DNA of 35,574 nt, taken from Dehalococcoidia bacterium (lineage in GTDB: Bacteria > Chloroflexota > Dehalococcoidia > Dehalococcoidales > JAUXAP01). Each line of letters begins with the position of its first letter. The stretch's first letter is position 1. The position numbers and the translations under genes were made by a program. Positions 8,039-17,454 of this stretch are shown piece after piece. The DNA lies in the NCBI GenBank assembly GCA_030619865.1, contig JAUXAP010000009.1:1-35574 (forward strand). The letters are read 5' to 3'. The notes beneath the pieces were generated by a model. That model saw only the letters and a list, made by a program, of their open reading frames with translations, was not told where the DNA came from and ran no database searches.

Positions 8039-8060
8039 ACCAGACTAATTCCCTATACCC

Positions 8061-8951
8061 CTATACCGGTAGGTCAATTTGGTAGTTTTTCAGCGTATCT
8101 TTAATGATGCTGGCTGATTTTTCATCTGGCTCGACAAGAGGTAAACGTGGTTTTCCCACATTGAAGCCCACATGGTTAAGGGCATATTTAACTGGGCTAG
8201 GGTTGGAAACAACAAACAGGACTTTAAATAGGGGCAGTAGATGGCGGTGAATACGGGCAGCTTCATCAGCCCTGCCGTTAATAAAGCTATTAATCATTTC
8301 ACTGATTTGTTTGCCAATAAGGTGGGAGGCAACGCTGATTATCCCATAGCCGCCCATGGCTAGTATAGGTAGGGTCTCATTATCATTACCGCTCCAGACG
8401 AGAAAGTCCTCTCTGGTGTTGCTGATTATCTTGCTAATTTGATCGAAGTTACTACTGGATTCCTTTATTCCAATAATATTATCAATTTTGCTTAATCTGA
8501 TAGTAGTATCGGCTGATAGATTAATAGCGGTGCGTGAAGGCACATTATACAGGATACAGAGTAGCTTGGTACTCTGAGCAATGGTCTTGAAGTGCTGGTA
8601 TAGGCCTTCCTGAGTAGGTTTATTATAGTAGGGGACTACCAGCAGGCATGCATCCACCCCAATTCGCTCGGCTTCTTTGGTTGCCTCTAAGGCTTCGGAT
8701 GTATTATTACTGCCGGTGCCAGCTACTACTACCCCTCGCTCACCCACAACTGATTTAATCTCAGCAAACAGGCGATATTCCTCCTCTCGGACAAGGGTAG
8801 GAGATTCCCCTGTTGTACCCACCACTAGTAATCCATTGCTCCCTGAATCAAGCAGAGCTGAAGCTAACCTCTTGGCTTGCTCATAATCAACCTCTCCCTT
8901 TTCGTTAAATGGAGTTACCATCGCTGTTAGTAATCTTCCTATCTTTTTCAT
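8061..8951 (-). CDS. dapA: 4-hydroxy-tetrahydrodipicolinate synthase
   Basis: Condenses pyruvate and aspartate semialdehyde, the first step of the diaminopimelate/lysine branch. A TIM-barrel protein of 296 aa with the Schiff-base lysine K163 in GIKESS, the catalytic Tyr135 in LYNVPSRT and the substrate-binding GTTGE at 45-49. AGGAGAG sits 8 nt before the ATG, and only 4 nt separate it from asd. It is the last gene of the rpsO-pnp-dapB-asd-dapA run and faces the flavoprotein gene tail to tail, with 22 nt between. Confidence 0.97.
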   Translation of the reverse strand: MKKIGRLLTAMVTPFNEKGEVDYEQAKRLASALLDSGSNGLLVVGTTGESPTLVREEEYRLFAEIKSVVGERGVVVAGTGSNNTSEALEATKEAERIGVDACLLVVPYYNKPTQEGLYQHFKTIAQSTKLLCILYNVPSRTAINLSADTTIRLSKIDNIIGIKESSSNFDQISKIISNTREDFLVWSGNDNETLPILAMGGYGIISVASHLIGKQISEMINSFINGRADEAARIHRHLLPLFKVLFVVSNPSPVKYALNHVGFNVGKPRLPLVEPDEKSASIIKDTLKNYQIDLPV

Positions 8952-8955
8952 TGTT

Positions 8956-9981
8956 CTACTCTCCTGGGTGTACCCATTCTCGTTTAATCATTTCCTCGGC
9001 AATCTGGATTGTATTTAGAGCTGCCCCCTTACGCAGATTATCGGCGACAACCCACATAACTAAACTGTTTGGTTGAGAAACATCCTGGCGAATGCGCCCG
9101 ACAAAAACCTCATCAGTATCGGCGGCTGACCAGGGCTGAGGGTAAAGACTAACTAACGGGTCATCTAATACTTTGACCCCTGGTGCCTGGGCAAGAATAC
9201 GCCGTGCCTTATCGGTAGACATAGACTGGGGAAATTCTACATGTATAGCCTCGCCATGTCCTATAAATACCGGGACTCGCACACAAGTAGCCGAAATAGC
9301 TATATCAGGAGCATGCATTATCTTTCTCGTTTCCTCTACCATCTTCCATTCTTCTTTAGTATAGCTGTTATCCAGAAACACATCTATCTCTGGCAGTACA
9401 TTAAAGGCTATTTGGTGAGGGTAGACATGGGGGATAGTAGTCTGCCCATCCAGTACCTGCTTGGCTTGTGCTGTTAGTTCTTCCACTGCTGCTGAACCGG
9501 TGCCTGACACTGACTGATAGGTGTCAACGATAATGCGTTTGATAGGGTTGACCTTGTGCAGTGGGTATAGAGCCACTACCATTTGAATAGTGGAGCAATT
9601 GGGATTAGCTATGATTCCATTATGCCGTTTAATATCTTCAGGATTAACCTCAGGCACTACCAGAGGCACATTACGTTCCATTCTAAAGGCGGAGCTGTTA
9701 TCGATAACTACAGCGCCTGATTCGGCGGCTATAGGTGAGAAGTAACGACTAATCTCAGCGCCGGCAGAGAAGAGAGCAATATCTATGTCTTTGAAGGACT
9801 CGGGGACAGTCTCTTCAACTTCGATCTCTCGATGAGTGACAAACAACTTCTTGCCTGCTGAACGGTCTGAGGCTAGGAGACGAATCGAGTCCATAGGGAA
9901 GTCACGTTGCTCTAATATCTTGATGAACTCCTGCCCTACAAGTCCGGTAGCACCAACAATGGCTACTTTATACCCCTTCAT
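8956..9981 (-). CDS. asd: Aspartate-semialdehyde dehydrogenase
   Basis: NADPH-dependent reduction of aspartyl phosphate to the semialdehyde, which is the substrate of DapA next door. GATGLVGQEF near the N-terminus binds NADP, NPNCSTIQM carries the catalytic Cys, and HGEAIHVEF supplies the active-site His. The ORF track begins at a GTG (9990), but the ATG at 9981 is preferred: GGAG lies 8 nt upstream of it, and the GTG overlaps that same GGAG. With this start the gap to dapB is 11 nt and the protein is 341 aa, normal for the family. Confidence 0.96.
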   Translation of the reverse strand: MKGYKVAIVGATGLVGQEFIKILEQRDFPMDSIRLLASDRSAGKKLFVTHREIEVEETVPESFKDIDIALFSAGAEISRYFSPIAAESGAVVIDNSSAFRMERNVPLVVPEVNPEDIKRHNGIIANPNCSTIQMVVALYPLHKVNPIKRIIVDTYQSVSGTGSAAVEELTAQAKQVLDGQTTIPHVYPHQIAFNVLPEIDVFLDNSYTKEEWKMVEETRKIMHAPDIAISATCVRVPVFIGHGEAIHVEFPQSMSTDKARRILAQAPGVKVLDDPLVSLYPQPWSAADTDEVFVGRIRQDVSQPNSLVMWVVADNLRKGAALNTIQIAEEMIKREWVHPGE

Positions 9982-9992
9982 TACCCTCACTC

Positions 9993-10787
9993 CTATAAAC
10001 CAAGCAGAGTATCTAGGCCGTAGATTAGCCCTTTGTGTTTAACTACTTTCTTGATGGCTAGTATAACGCCTGGTATGAAGCATTCCCGACTAATGGTGTC
10101 ATGTCGTATGCTTAATGTTTGCCCTGGCCCGCCTAGGAGTACCTCTTGATGTGCCAGAAGACCGGGTAGTCGCACACTGTGGAGAGTAATACCTTCAACC
10201 TCTTGCCCACGGCTGGGTTGGCCTTTGTTTTGCTTCGCAGGACGAGAGAATGGTTTATCTCTGGCTGCTGCCATTGCTTTGGCGGTAGACAGGGCAGTTC
10301 CTGAGGGTGCATCGATTTTCTGGTTGTGGTGTAACTCTATAATTTCGGCATCGTCTAGATATTTGGCTGCTATCTTGGCTAAATGTATCATTAAGACAGC
10401 TCCCAGAGCAAAGTTTGGTGCTATCATTATCCCAACTTTATGAGTTGTGGCCAGACGTTCAATCTCACTAACCTCTTCGGTGGTTAAGCCAGTGGTTCCT
10501 ATCACTACATTAACACCCTGCTTAGTGGCTATGCGCACTGCCAGCATGGTGGCTCGAGCAGTGGTGAAATCTACTAATACATCGGGTTGGCAACTAGTGA
10601 TGATATAGTCAAGATTGGAGGAGAAGGGCACTGTGCCTGAGCCATCGGGTAAAGGCAAGTAATCCTCAGTGACTTTCAGCTCTACAGCGCCTACTACCTG
10701 CATTTCAGATTCACGGCATAGAGCGTTAATCACCTCTCGTCCCATTTTACCTAATGCCCCTTGAACTACAACTCTTATCGGCTTCAT
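9993..10787 (-). CDS. dapB: 4-hydroxy-tetrahydrodipicolinate reductase
   Basis: Reduces the DapA product with NAD(P)H. The N-terminal GALGKMGREV loop binds the nucleotide, VDFTTA and IGTTG line the cofactor site, and ELHHNQKIDAPSGTA contains the catalytic His-His and the Lys. The length of 264 aa is standard. It begins 3 nt after pnp ends, with almost no Shine-Dalgarno, so coupling to pnp translation is likely. The order dapB-asd-dapA puts three consecutive lysine/DAP enzymes in one transcript. Confidence 0.97.
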   Translation of the reverse strand: MKPIRVVVQGALGKMGREVINALCRESEMQVVGAVELKVTEDYLPLPDGSGTVPFSSNLDYIITSCQPDVLVDFTTARATMLAVRIATKQGVNVVIGTTGLTTEEVSEIERLATTHKVGIMIAPNFALGAVLMIHLAKIAAKYLDDAEIIELHHNQKIDAPSGTALSTAKAMAAARDKPFSRPAKQNKGQPSRGQEVEGITLHSVRLPGLLAHQEVLLGGPGQTLSIRHDTISRECFIPGVILAIKKVVKHKGLIYGLDTLLGL

Positions 10788-10790
10788 GAC

Positions 10791-13010
10791 TTAATCTCTT
10801 TTAGTAAAGGAGGTCTTAGGCTGCTTATTTTGAGGTGAACGAGAGCGCTGCGGGGAACGAGACCCGCGCTGCGTTTTAAATGGATAGTCTTGGGATAGTG
10901 AGTCTCTTGCCTTAGCCCCAGGCACCTGAGAAAGCTCTTCAAATACAGCTTGCCGCGACAGGTTTATCCTGCCTAGATTATCAATAGCAATTACTTTAAC
11001 CGTAATTTCGTCACCCACTTTAACTATGTCCTCAACCTTGGATACTCGGTAGTCAGCTAACTCGCTAATATGAACTAAACCTTCTTTACCGGGAAGAATT
11101 TCTACCATAGCCCCGAAGTTCAGCAGCCGGGTTACTTTTCCGGTATATATGCTACCAACTTCTACTTCCTTAGTTAGACTTTCAATGATTTCAATGGCTT
11201 TACGAGTGGCTTCCTCATCAGATGAGCCGATAATAACGGTGCCATCATTGTCAATATCAATGGTAGTTTTAGTTTCCTCAATAATCGACCTGATGGTTTT
11301 ACCTCCGCTGCCGATTACACTGCCAATTTTATCAGGGTCAATCGTTATTTTATGCATTCGTGGCGCGTAGCGGCTGACTTCAGGTCGGCTAGAGCTTATG
11401 GTTTGCTGCATTATTTCCAGAATATGCAGACGAGCCTCTCTAGCTTGATTTAACGTTGTTTCCACTATCTCTAAGCTTACGCCTTTGAGTTTGGTATCCA
11501 TCTGTAGAGCAGTGATGCCCTCAGTAGTGCCAGCTACCTTAAGGTCCATATCACCGTGAGCGTCCTCTATGCCTGCAATATCGGTTAAAATAACATATTT
11601 GTCTTTGTCATCAGTGACTAAGCCCATAGCTATCCCGGCTACGGCTCTCTTGGTAGGTATTCCCGCATCCATTAGTGATAGGCTTGAGGCGCAAACACTA
11701 GCCATAGATGTGCTGCCACTGGAGCTAAGAACCTCTGAGACGAGACGGATAGTATAAGGGAAATCTTCCTCATTGGGGATAACTGGTAAGAGAGCTCGCT
11801 CCACTAGAGCACCATGTCCAATTTCACGCCGACCGGGCGAACCTATTCGTCGTACCTCGCCGCTAGAGAAGGGAGGAAAATTGTAGTGGTGAATAAAGCG
11901 TTTAGTCTCTTCTATACCTAATCCGTCAAGCTGCTGCACCTGTCTGGTAGAACCTAGGGTAGTAATTGTCAGCACCTGCGTCTGACCTCGGTTGAATAGT
12001 GCTGAGCCATGAGTACGAGGTAAAAGTCCTACTTCGCAGCTGATGGGTCGAACCTCTGTCAAACTGCGGTCATCAACACGCCGTTGCTTGTCAAGGATAT
12101 TAGTTCTTATTTCAGACCTAACCTTTGCCTCGAAAGCAGAAAGTATATCTTCCTTGGTGAACGATTCTCCCAGATTCTCCACAAGTTCTGTCTTTAAATC
12201 GCTGAGTGCCTGTTCACGCTGAAGTTTCTCTGGTTGGTATAAGCCCTTCTTCAGCTTTTTATCAATGATGGGCGAAATTGCCGAAGCTAACTCAGGGCTA
12301 ATCGGGCTGATAGGGGCTTCTATCTTAGGCTTACCGCAAGCCTGCTGAATTTGTTCTTGGAGCTTGATAATATCTTGGTTTGTTTCGTGGCCAAATTTGA
12401 TTGCCTGGAAGACAATATCTTCCGAAACTTCGCGGCCTCCTGCCTCAAGCATTACTATCGCTTGCTTGGTGCTAGCCACAACAAGGTCAAGCTGGCTGCT
12501 TTCAAGCTGGACTAATGTTGGATTTAATACTAGCTCGTCATTAATATAGCCAATATGAACCGCACTCACTGGACCTTCGAAAGGCATTTCTGATATTGAT
12601 AGGGCTGCTGAACTACCGATAACAGCTAGGATATCAGGATCATTTTCTTGGTCAGCGGAAAGAACGGTAACTATAAGCTGGATATCGTTACGCCACCCTT
12701 TAGGCAGAAGGGGACGCAGTGGACGGTCAGTGAGGCGGCAAGCTAAGGTTGCCTCCTGGCTGGGGCGCCCTTCCCTTCTGATAAAGCCACCCGGAATTTT
12801 ACCGGCAGCGTATAACCTTTCTTCATAGTCAATGGTTAACGGCAGAAAATCTACTCCCTCTCGTGGCTCGCTGCTGACGCAAAGGGTAACCAGGACCACA
12901 GTATCTCCATAGCGAACAGTTACCGCTCCATCGGCTTGGCCGGCGAACTTTCCTGGGTCTATAATAAGGTTTCTCCCCCCTATTTCACACTCAAAAGGCT
13001 GTGATTTCAT
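10791..13010 (-). CDS. pnp: Polyribonucleotide nucleotidyltransferase (PNPase)
   Basis: Phosphorolytic 3'-to-5' exoribonuclease of the RNA turnover machinery. Two RNase PH-like domains (GRPSQEATLACRLTDRPLRPLLP in the first, GSTSMASVCASSLSLMDAG in the second) are followed by a KH domain (IGSVIGSGGKTIRSIIEET) and an S1 domain (GSIYTGKVTRLLNFGAMVEI), then a basic Ser/Arg-rich tail. The track starts at a TTG (13025). The ATG at 13010, 9 nt after GGAG, is a better start and gives 739 aa. It follows rpsO closely, the classic rpsO-pnp arrangement. Confidence 0.97.
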   Translation of the reverse strand: MKSQPFECEIGGRNLIIDPGKFAGQADGAVTVRYGDTVVLVTLCVSSEPREGVDFLPLTIDYEERLYAAGKIPGGFIRREGRPSQEATLACRLTDRPLRPLLPKGWRNDIQLIVTVLSADQENDPDILAVIGSSAALSISEMPFEGPVSAVHIGYINDELVLNPTLVQLESSQLDLVVASTKQAIVMLEAGGREVSEDIVFQAIKFGHETNQDIIKLQEQIQQACGKPKIEAPISPISPELASAISPIIDKKLKKGLYQPEKLQREQALSDLKTELVENLGESFTKEDILSAFEAKVRSEIRTNILDKQRRVDDRSLTEVRPISCEVGLLPRTHGSALFNRGQTQVLTITTLGSTRQVQQLDGLGIEETKRFIHHYNFPPFSSGEVRRIGSPGRREIGHGALVERALLPVIPNEEDFPYTIRLVSEVLSSSGSTSMASVCASSLSLMDAGIPTKRAVAGIAMGLVTDDKDKYVILTDIAGIEDAHGDMDLKVAGTTEGITALQMDTKLKGVSLEIVETTLNQAREARLHILEIMQQTISSSRPEVSRYAPRMHKITIDPDKIGSVIGSGGKTIRSIIEETKTTIDIDNDGTVIIGSSDEEATRKAIEIIESLTKEVEVGSIYTGKVTRLLNFGAMVEILPGKEGLVHISELADYRVSKVEDIVKVGDEITVKVIAIDNLGRINLSRQAVFEELSQVPGAKARDSLSQDYPFKTQRGSRSPQRSRSPQNKQPKTSFTKRD

Positions 13011-13033
13011 CAATGATTTCTCCAATGTAGGTT

Positions 13034-13297
13034 TTATTTGCGTAGACCTAGCTTCTTGAGTAGGCTGTGATATCGGCTTATATCCCTTTTGCTTAGGTAA
13101 GCTAGTAGCCTTCTTCTTTGTCCCACAAGCTTAAGCAAGCCGCGTTGTGAGTGGTAATCATGGCGATTAGCCGCCATGTGCCCGGTTAGCTGGTTTATTC
13201 TTTCGGTAAGTAAAGCCACCTGAACCTCGGTCGAACCTGTGTCTCCTTTATGGAGTTCAAATTTGTTTATAGTAGTCTTCCTCTTTGCTTTATCCAA
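13034..13297 (-). CDS. rpsO: 30S ribosomal protein S15
   Basis: An 87-residue primary 16S rRNA-binding protein. The motifs [20 protein letters not shown] and [22 protein letters not shown] are diagnostic. The start is TTG; AAAGGA lies 11 nt upstream, and the nearby ATG is in another frame. The gene heads the minus-strand operon with pnp and the dap genes. A sigma70-like promoter lies about 30 nt upstream. S15 autoregulates in many bacteria; whether the short leader here can do so is unknown. Confidence 0.97.
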   Translation of the reverse strand: MDKAKRKTTINKFELHKGDTGSTEVQVALLTERINQLTGHMAANRHDYHSQRGLLKLVGQRRRLLAYLSKRDISRYHSLLKKLGLRK

Positions 13298-13327
13298 ATT
13301 ATACCCATTCCTTTTATAAGTTAAAAG

Positions 13328-13356
13328 ATTATACCATAAGTCACGAAGGCTGTAAA
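13328..13356 (-). promoter_or_regulatory. Promoter of the rpsO-pnp-dap operon
   Basis: On the minus strand TTTACA (13356-13351), a 17-bp spacer and a perfect TATAAT (13333-13328). The predicted start is near 13321, about 24 nt before the rpsO TTG. Confidence 0.7.
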
Positions 13357-13382
13357 TGAAATGTGGTTGTTTATTAGCTTTA

Positions 13383-13409
13383 CCCCTTCCCTTTTTATCA
13401 AGGGAGGGT
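13383..13409. repeat. Inverted repeat between two divergent promoters
   Basis: CCCTTCCCTT faces AAGGGAGGG with one bulged base and a short loop. It lies upstream of both the rpsO and the zinc-ribbon promoters, outside either predicted transcript, so it is more likely a protein-binding or neutral palindrome than an RNA terminator. Confidence 0.35.
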
Positions 13410-13433
13410 CTCCTTGAGGCGACTTGCCTTGAC

Positions 13434-13463
13434 TTGACCGCATGAAAGGTGTATGGTTATGAT
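13434..13463 (+). promoter_or_regulatory. Candidate promoter of the zinc-ribbon gene
   Basis: TTGACC (13434-13439), an 18-bp spacer and TATGAT (13458-13463). This gives a leader of about 130 nt that contains a GCTGTT/AACAGC stem before the gene. Confidence 0.45.
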
Positions 13464-13599
13464 AATAGGTACCTTGGATTAGTGCTGTTTCTAAGCTAGA
13501 CTCTGTATAACAGCTGACAGTATGTTCGGCAAGGGGTTTTTTGGGCCAGGAGACTGCATCAAGAACAAGGGATAACAAAAATGCAAAGGAGGTGCAGTT

Positions 13600-13899
13600 A
13601 TGGCTCTGGAAGATAAGACCCTGGTGTGCCGTGATTGTGGGCAAGAGTTCGTTTTTACCACTGGTGAGCAGGAATTCTATTTATCTCGCGGGTTGCAGAA
13701 TGAACCAAGTCGATGTCCGGAATGCCGAGCCACTCGGCGGAAAGAGCGTTTTGGTGGCTATAGTCAACCCAGGCAGATGTTTCCTGTAGTGTGTGCTGAC
13801 TGTGGTGTAGAAACCACAGTGCCCTTTGAGCCCAGAGAAGAGCGTCCGGTCTATTGCAAAGAGTGCTACGCTAAGCATAAAGAATCTGGCGAAGCTTAG
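13600..13899 (+). CDS. Double zinc-ribbon protein with CxxC-x17-CxxC domain
   Basis: A 99-aa soluble protein with four CxxC knuckles. The N-terminal half (CRDCGQEFVFT...CPECR) matches the 'probable zinc-ribbon' type domain; the C-terminal half is CADC, exactly 17 residues, then CKEC, the CxxC-x17-CxxC domain frequent in Chloroflexota. Function is unknown; nucleic-acid binding is a reasonable guess for such ribbons. AAAGGAGGT lies 7 nt before the ATG. A DUF503 gene follows after 115 nt. The overlapping ORF at 13541-13789 is a shadow. Confidence 0.88.
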   Translation: MALEDKTLVCRDCGQEFVFTTGEQEFYLSRGLQNEPSRCPECRATRRKERFGGYSQPRQMFPVVCADCGVETTVPFEPREERPVYCKECYAKHKESGEA

Positions 13900-14014
13900 T
13901 CTTTTTGGAATGAGATATCCGTTTCAGTTTCCCCGTCTGAGTTACCAGTGTTCCTAAACGGTGTTGTTGGTAAGCTAGATTTGGTTTATCTGGTTACTGA
14001 CGATTATATAAGCA

Positions 14015-14308
14015 ATGAATGTTGGTGCGTGTAAGATCAAGCTTCGCTTACCTGAAAATTTATCTCTTAAGGGTAAGCGACAGGTATTGAAATCCATTAC
14101 TAGCCGGGTCAGAAGTAAATTTAATGTTTCCGTGGCTGAGGTTGGTGACCAGGATTTGTGGCAATCGGCTGCTCTCGGGATTTGCTGCGTTAGCAATGAT
14201 AGGCGGTATACTAATGAAGTCCTCTCAAAGGTAGTGGATTTTATTGTTAGCAGTCGGTTTGAGGTAGAGATTCTTGACTATGAAATTGAGATTCTGCCTG
14301 TTCTTTAA
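14015..14308 (+). CDS. DUF503 (YlxP-like) protein
   Basis: A 97-residue protein with the family core LPENLSLKGKRQVLKSI, RSKFNVSVAEVGDQDLWQ and ALGICCVSND. In Firmicutes the YlxP homologue sits between infB and rbfA; here it has moved about 13 kb from the rbfA-truB pair. The biochemical role is not established. No Shine-Dalgarno is evident; a TATATA hexamer ends 5 nt before the ATG, so the message may have little or no leader. The helicase gene follows after 21 nt. Confidence 0.88.
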   Translation: MNVGACKIKLRLPENLSLKGKRQVLKSITSRVRSKFNVSVAEVGDQDLWQSAALGICCVSNDRRYTNEVLSKVVDFIVSSRFEVEILDYEIEILPVL

Positions 14309-14329
14309 GACCTAACCGGTTAAAGCTTT

Positions 14330-16633
14330 ATGGATACCTCAGCTTTTCTCCGTCATCTCACCGCTCAACCTACTTATGGCGGTCAGATAGCTCATATTGA
14401 GCCTATTCTACCCCGTGACGCGAACTATGCTGAGTTAGACAAGCCTCTGGTTAAAAGCCTGCAAGATTGCCTCAATGAGCATGGGTTATTACCCCTCTAT
14501 ACCCACCAAGCTGAAGCGGTGAATAATGCTCGACAAGGCAGGAATGTGGTAGTAGCCACTTCAAGTGCCAGTGGTAAAACCCTGTGTTATAACATTCCCG
14601 TATTAGAGGCAATCTTAACCGAGAGAAATACTTATGCCCTTTACCTTTTCCCAACCAAAGCCTTGGCTCAGGACCAATTGCGTGGTTTACAGGAGCTAGT
14701 TTACCCTCATCTATGCAAAATAGAGGAATTGGCTACCTTTGATGGTGATACCCCCCAGGTTGAGCGGGCTGAGATAAGAAAACGAGCCAGGATAGTGCTT
14801 ACCAATCCAGATATGCTACATGTTGGCATCCTACCCAATCATCAATCCTGGTCAAGGCTATTCCGCCACTTAAGGTATGTGATAATAGATGAAGCCCATG
14901 CCTATAGAGGGGTTTTTGGCTCACATGTTGCCTGTGTGATGCGTCGTTTGCGCCGTCTGTGTAACTTTTATGGTTCAGCTCCCCAGTTCATCTGCTGTTC
15001 AGCTACTATAGCTAACCCCGGTGAGCATGCGGAAAGACTGGTGGGTTTACCCTTTACCGTAGTTGACAATGATGGCTCTCCTCATGGGGGGAAGGACTTT
15101 GTCTTCTGGGATCCTCCAATCATAGATGCGGTGAGGAGTGTTCGGCGTAGTGCTAATAGTGAGGCAACAAACTTATTTACCGAGCTAGTCAGCGGTAATA
15201 TTCGCACTCTAACCTTTGCTCGTACTCGCCGGTTAACCGAGCTTATTTATAGCTACTCAAGGCGGAGATTGGCTGAAGTCAACCCACCCCTGACCGAGAA
15301 AATCAAGGCTTATCGGGCTGGTTATCTTCCCAAGGAACGGCGTCAAATAGAGCAGGAGCTCTTTAGTGGTCAGCTTTTAGGAGTGGTGGCAACTACTGCT
15401 TTAGAGTTAGGTATAGATATCGGTGACCTGGAGGCCACAGTGCTTACTGGCTACCCGGGGAGTATTGCTAGTACCTGGCAGCAGGCAGGTAGGAGTGGTC
15501 GGGGTAGAGATAAGTCGTTAAGTTTTCTTATCGGTCTGGATAATCCTCTGGACCAGTATTTTATGCGCCACCCTGATTACTTTTTCCAAAAAAGCGTTGA
15601 GAATGCCTTAGTCAACCCTGATAACCCCTATATCTTGAGAGCCCATCTTTTGTGTGCTGCCTGGGAGTTGCCACTAAGCGGTGATGATGAGCAAAACTTT
15701 GGCCCTGGCCTAAATCAGGAGAGGGAAGAGTTGGAGCAGCAAGGCATATTAAGGGAGCGTAAAGGCAGGTGGTATCTTTCACCGGCTATTGCCTATCCAG
15801 CTCAGGCAATCAACATTCGTTCTACCTCCGGGGAGAACTTTGCCGTTATTGACGTCTCCAGTGGTTCCCTTCTGGAGACTGTAGAGGCTAGTGTTGCCTT
15901 TTTCCAGATACACCCTGGTGCTATTTATCTCCACCAAGGAGAATCCTATTTGGTCACCGAGCTTGACCTAGTTAACCGCACTGCTTACGCGGTGCCGACC
16001 AATGCTACTTACTATACTCAGACCAAGGAGCTCGAGGATTTACGCATTATCAAAGTAATCCGCGACAAAAACTGCGGGCCGGTGAAGGTATACTTGGGAG
16101 AGGTGGAGGTTACCAACACGGTGGTTGGTTTCAAGAAGAAGGCACAATTCACCGAAGAGGTAATTGGTGAGGAGTTCCTTGACCTGCCACCACAGCGCTT
16201 TCCTACCGTCGCCCTATGGTTTGACCTGCCACCAGAAGCCGTGAAACGGGTATTAGAGGCACAATTAGACTTTGCTGGAGGTTTACATGCTGCTGAGCAT
16301 GCGGCTATTGCTATCCTTCCTTTATTTGCCCTCTGTGACCGTAATGATATCGGTGGCGTGTCTACCCCCCTCCACTCTGATACAGGGAAAGCCCAGATAT
16401 TTATTTATGATGCCTATCCTGGTGGCGTTGGTATTGCCGAGAAGGGGTTTGACTTGGTGGATGAATTGTGGCAAGCTACGCTAAAGGTAATTACCGAGTG
16501 CCCGTGCCAGGAGGGATGTCCTAGCTGTATCCAATCGCCTAAGTGTGGCAATAATAATAGACCTCTGGATAAAAAAGCAGCCCAGGTGCTACTTGAGGGT
16601 CTGCTAAGTATTGTCAATTCGCAGGAGGAGTGA
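14330..16633 (+). CDS. DEAD/DEAH-box helicase with C-terminal DUF1998, MrfA/YprA-like
   Basis: Superfamily 2 helicase of 767 aa. Walker A is ATSSASGKT (about 76-84), the DEAH box is IDEAH (about 186-190), motif III is CSATIANP, and motif VI is QQAGRSGRGR (about 384-393). The C-terminal DUF1998 region ends with the four-cysteine cluster CPCQEGCPSCIQSPKC (about 724-739), the zinc site of B. subtilis MrfA (YprA), which acts in excision-independent mitomycin repair. The partner nuclease MrfB is not adjacent; RecJ lies downstream on the opposite strand. It overlaps the start of lgt. The DNA-repair role is inferred from the family. Confidence 0.88.
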   Translation: MDTSAFLRHLTAQPTYGGQIAHIEPILPRDANYAELDKPLVKSLQDCLNEHGLLPLYTHQAEAVNNARQGRNVVVATSSASGKTLCYNIPVLEAILTERNTYALYLFPTKALAQDQLRGLQELVYPHLCKIEELATFDGDTPQVERAEIRKRARIVLTNPDMLHVGILPNHQSWSRLFRHLRYVIIDEAHAYRGVFGSHVACVMRRLRRLCNFYGSAPQFICCSATIANPGEHAERLVGLPFTVVDNDGSPHGGKDFVFWDPPIIDAVRSVRRSANSEATNLFTELVSGNIRTLTFARTRRLTELIYSYSRRRLAEVNPPLTEKIKAYRAGYLPKERRQIEQELFSGQLLGVVATTALELGIDIGDLEATVLTGYPGSIASTWQQAGRSGRGRDKSLSFLIGLDNPLDQYFMRHPDYFFQKSVENALVNPDNPYILRAHLLCAAWELPLSGDDEQNFGPGLNQEREELEQQGILRERKGRWYLSPAIAYPAQAINIRSTSGENFAVIDVSSGSLLETVEASVAFFQIHPGAIYLHQGESYLVTELDLVNRTAYAVPTNATYYTQTKELEDLRIIKVIRDKNCGPVKVYLGEVEVTNTVVGFKKKAQFTEEVIGEEFLDLPPQRFPTVALWFDLPPEAVKRVLEAQLDFAGGLHAAEHAAIAILPLFALCDRNDIGGVSTPLHSDTGKAQIFIYDAYPGGVGIAEKGFDLVDELWQATLKVITECPCQEGCPSCIQSPKCGNNNRPLDKKAAQVLLEGLLSIVNSQEE

Positions 16634-17454
16634 TGATTGTCATAAGCATAAATCCGGTTGCTTTCACCATAGGCGCAACGAGTATCCGGTGGTACGGTAT
16701 CTTTATTGCCCTGGCTATTTTGTGGATAGTCTTGTGGTTGGTGTGGCAGGTAAGGAAGGGAGCCAAGGTTTCATATGATACCGTTTTTGGCGTCGCTCTG
16801 GTGGGCGTTCCATCAGGAATCATTATATCAAGATTGCTCCATGTCGTTGATAACATAGTTGTCGCCAAATTGCACCCTGAACTTGTCCTTAATGGTAGTG
16901 TCATTGACTATACTCAGCACCCGGGACAGATAATTGGCGGTGGAGGGCTGTCTGCCTATGGCGCTATTCTGGGTGCTTCTCTTGGTATCTGGATTTATTT
17001 CAAAATCAGCAAGCAGCAGAGTGGCTACTTTTTTGATTTATTAGCGCCGGCTGTCATATTGGCTCAGGCCGTTATAGGCAGAATAGGCTGCACTATAAAC
17101 GGCTGCTGCTACGGCGCATCGACCTCTCTACCTTGGGGCATTGCCTATACTCATCCTGATAGCCTTGCCCCTGTCGGAATCGTAGTTCACCCCACTACGG
17201 TTTATGAGCTTATATTTGGCTTGGTAGTCTTTGGGGTGCTACTTAAGTTGAGGGGGCGGTTTAAGCCCGATGGCTCACTATTTCTTATTTACATTGGTTT
17301 ATATGCTATATGGCGAATTGGCATTGATTTCATGCGAGTTGGGACACCCTTCCTCTTTGGCCTGCATCAGGCTCAGGTTATAAGCATAATCGTATTAGCC
17401 ATCGTCATTCCTCTGCTGGCTTTGAGGACACGGTGGGTGAAGGCAGAGGGGTAA
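16633..17454 (+). CDS. lgt: Prolipoprotein diacylglyceryl transferase
   Basis: An integral membrane enzyme that transfers diacylglycerol from phosphatidylglycerol to the lipobox cysteine of prolipoproteins. The Lgt signature GRIGCTINGCCYG is present, with HPTTVYE and WRIGIDFMRVGTP in the C-terminal half and about seven hydrophobic helices. The ATG at 16633 is favoured over the track's GTG at 16630, because AGGAGGA ends directly at the GTG. It overlaps the helicase stop by one base, implying coupling. The 3' end overlaps convergent recJ by 50 bp. A likely client is the propeller lipoprotein at 31061. Confidence 0.95.
   Translation: MIVISINPVAFTIGATSIRWYGIFIALAILWIVLWLVWQVRKGAKVSYDTVFGVALVGVPSGIIISRLLHVVDNIVVAKLHPELVLNGSVIDYTQHPGQIIGGGGLSAYGAILGASLGIWIYFKISKQQSGYFFDLLAPAVILAQAVIGRIGCTINGCCYGASTSLPWGIAYTHPDSLAPVGIVVHPTTVYELIFGLVVFGVLLKLRGRFKPDGSLFLIYIGLYAIWRIGIDFMRVGTPFLFGLHQAQVISIIVLAIVIPLLALRTRWVKAEG

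Noticed and set aside
13321-13644. 107-aa minus-strand ORF
   Set aside because: It covers the rpsO and zinc-ribbon promoters, has no family resemblance and overlaps the start of a solid plus-strand gene.
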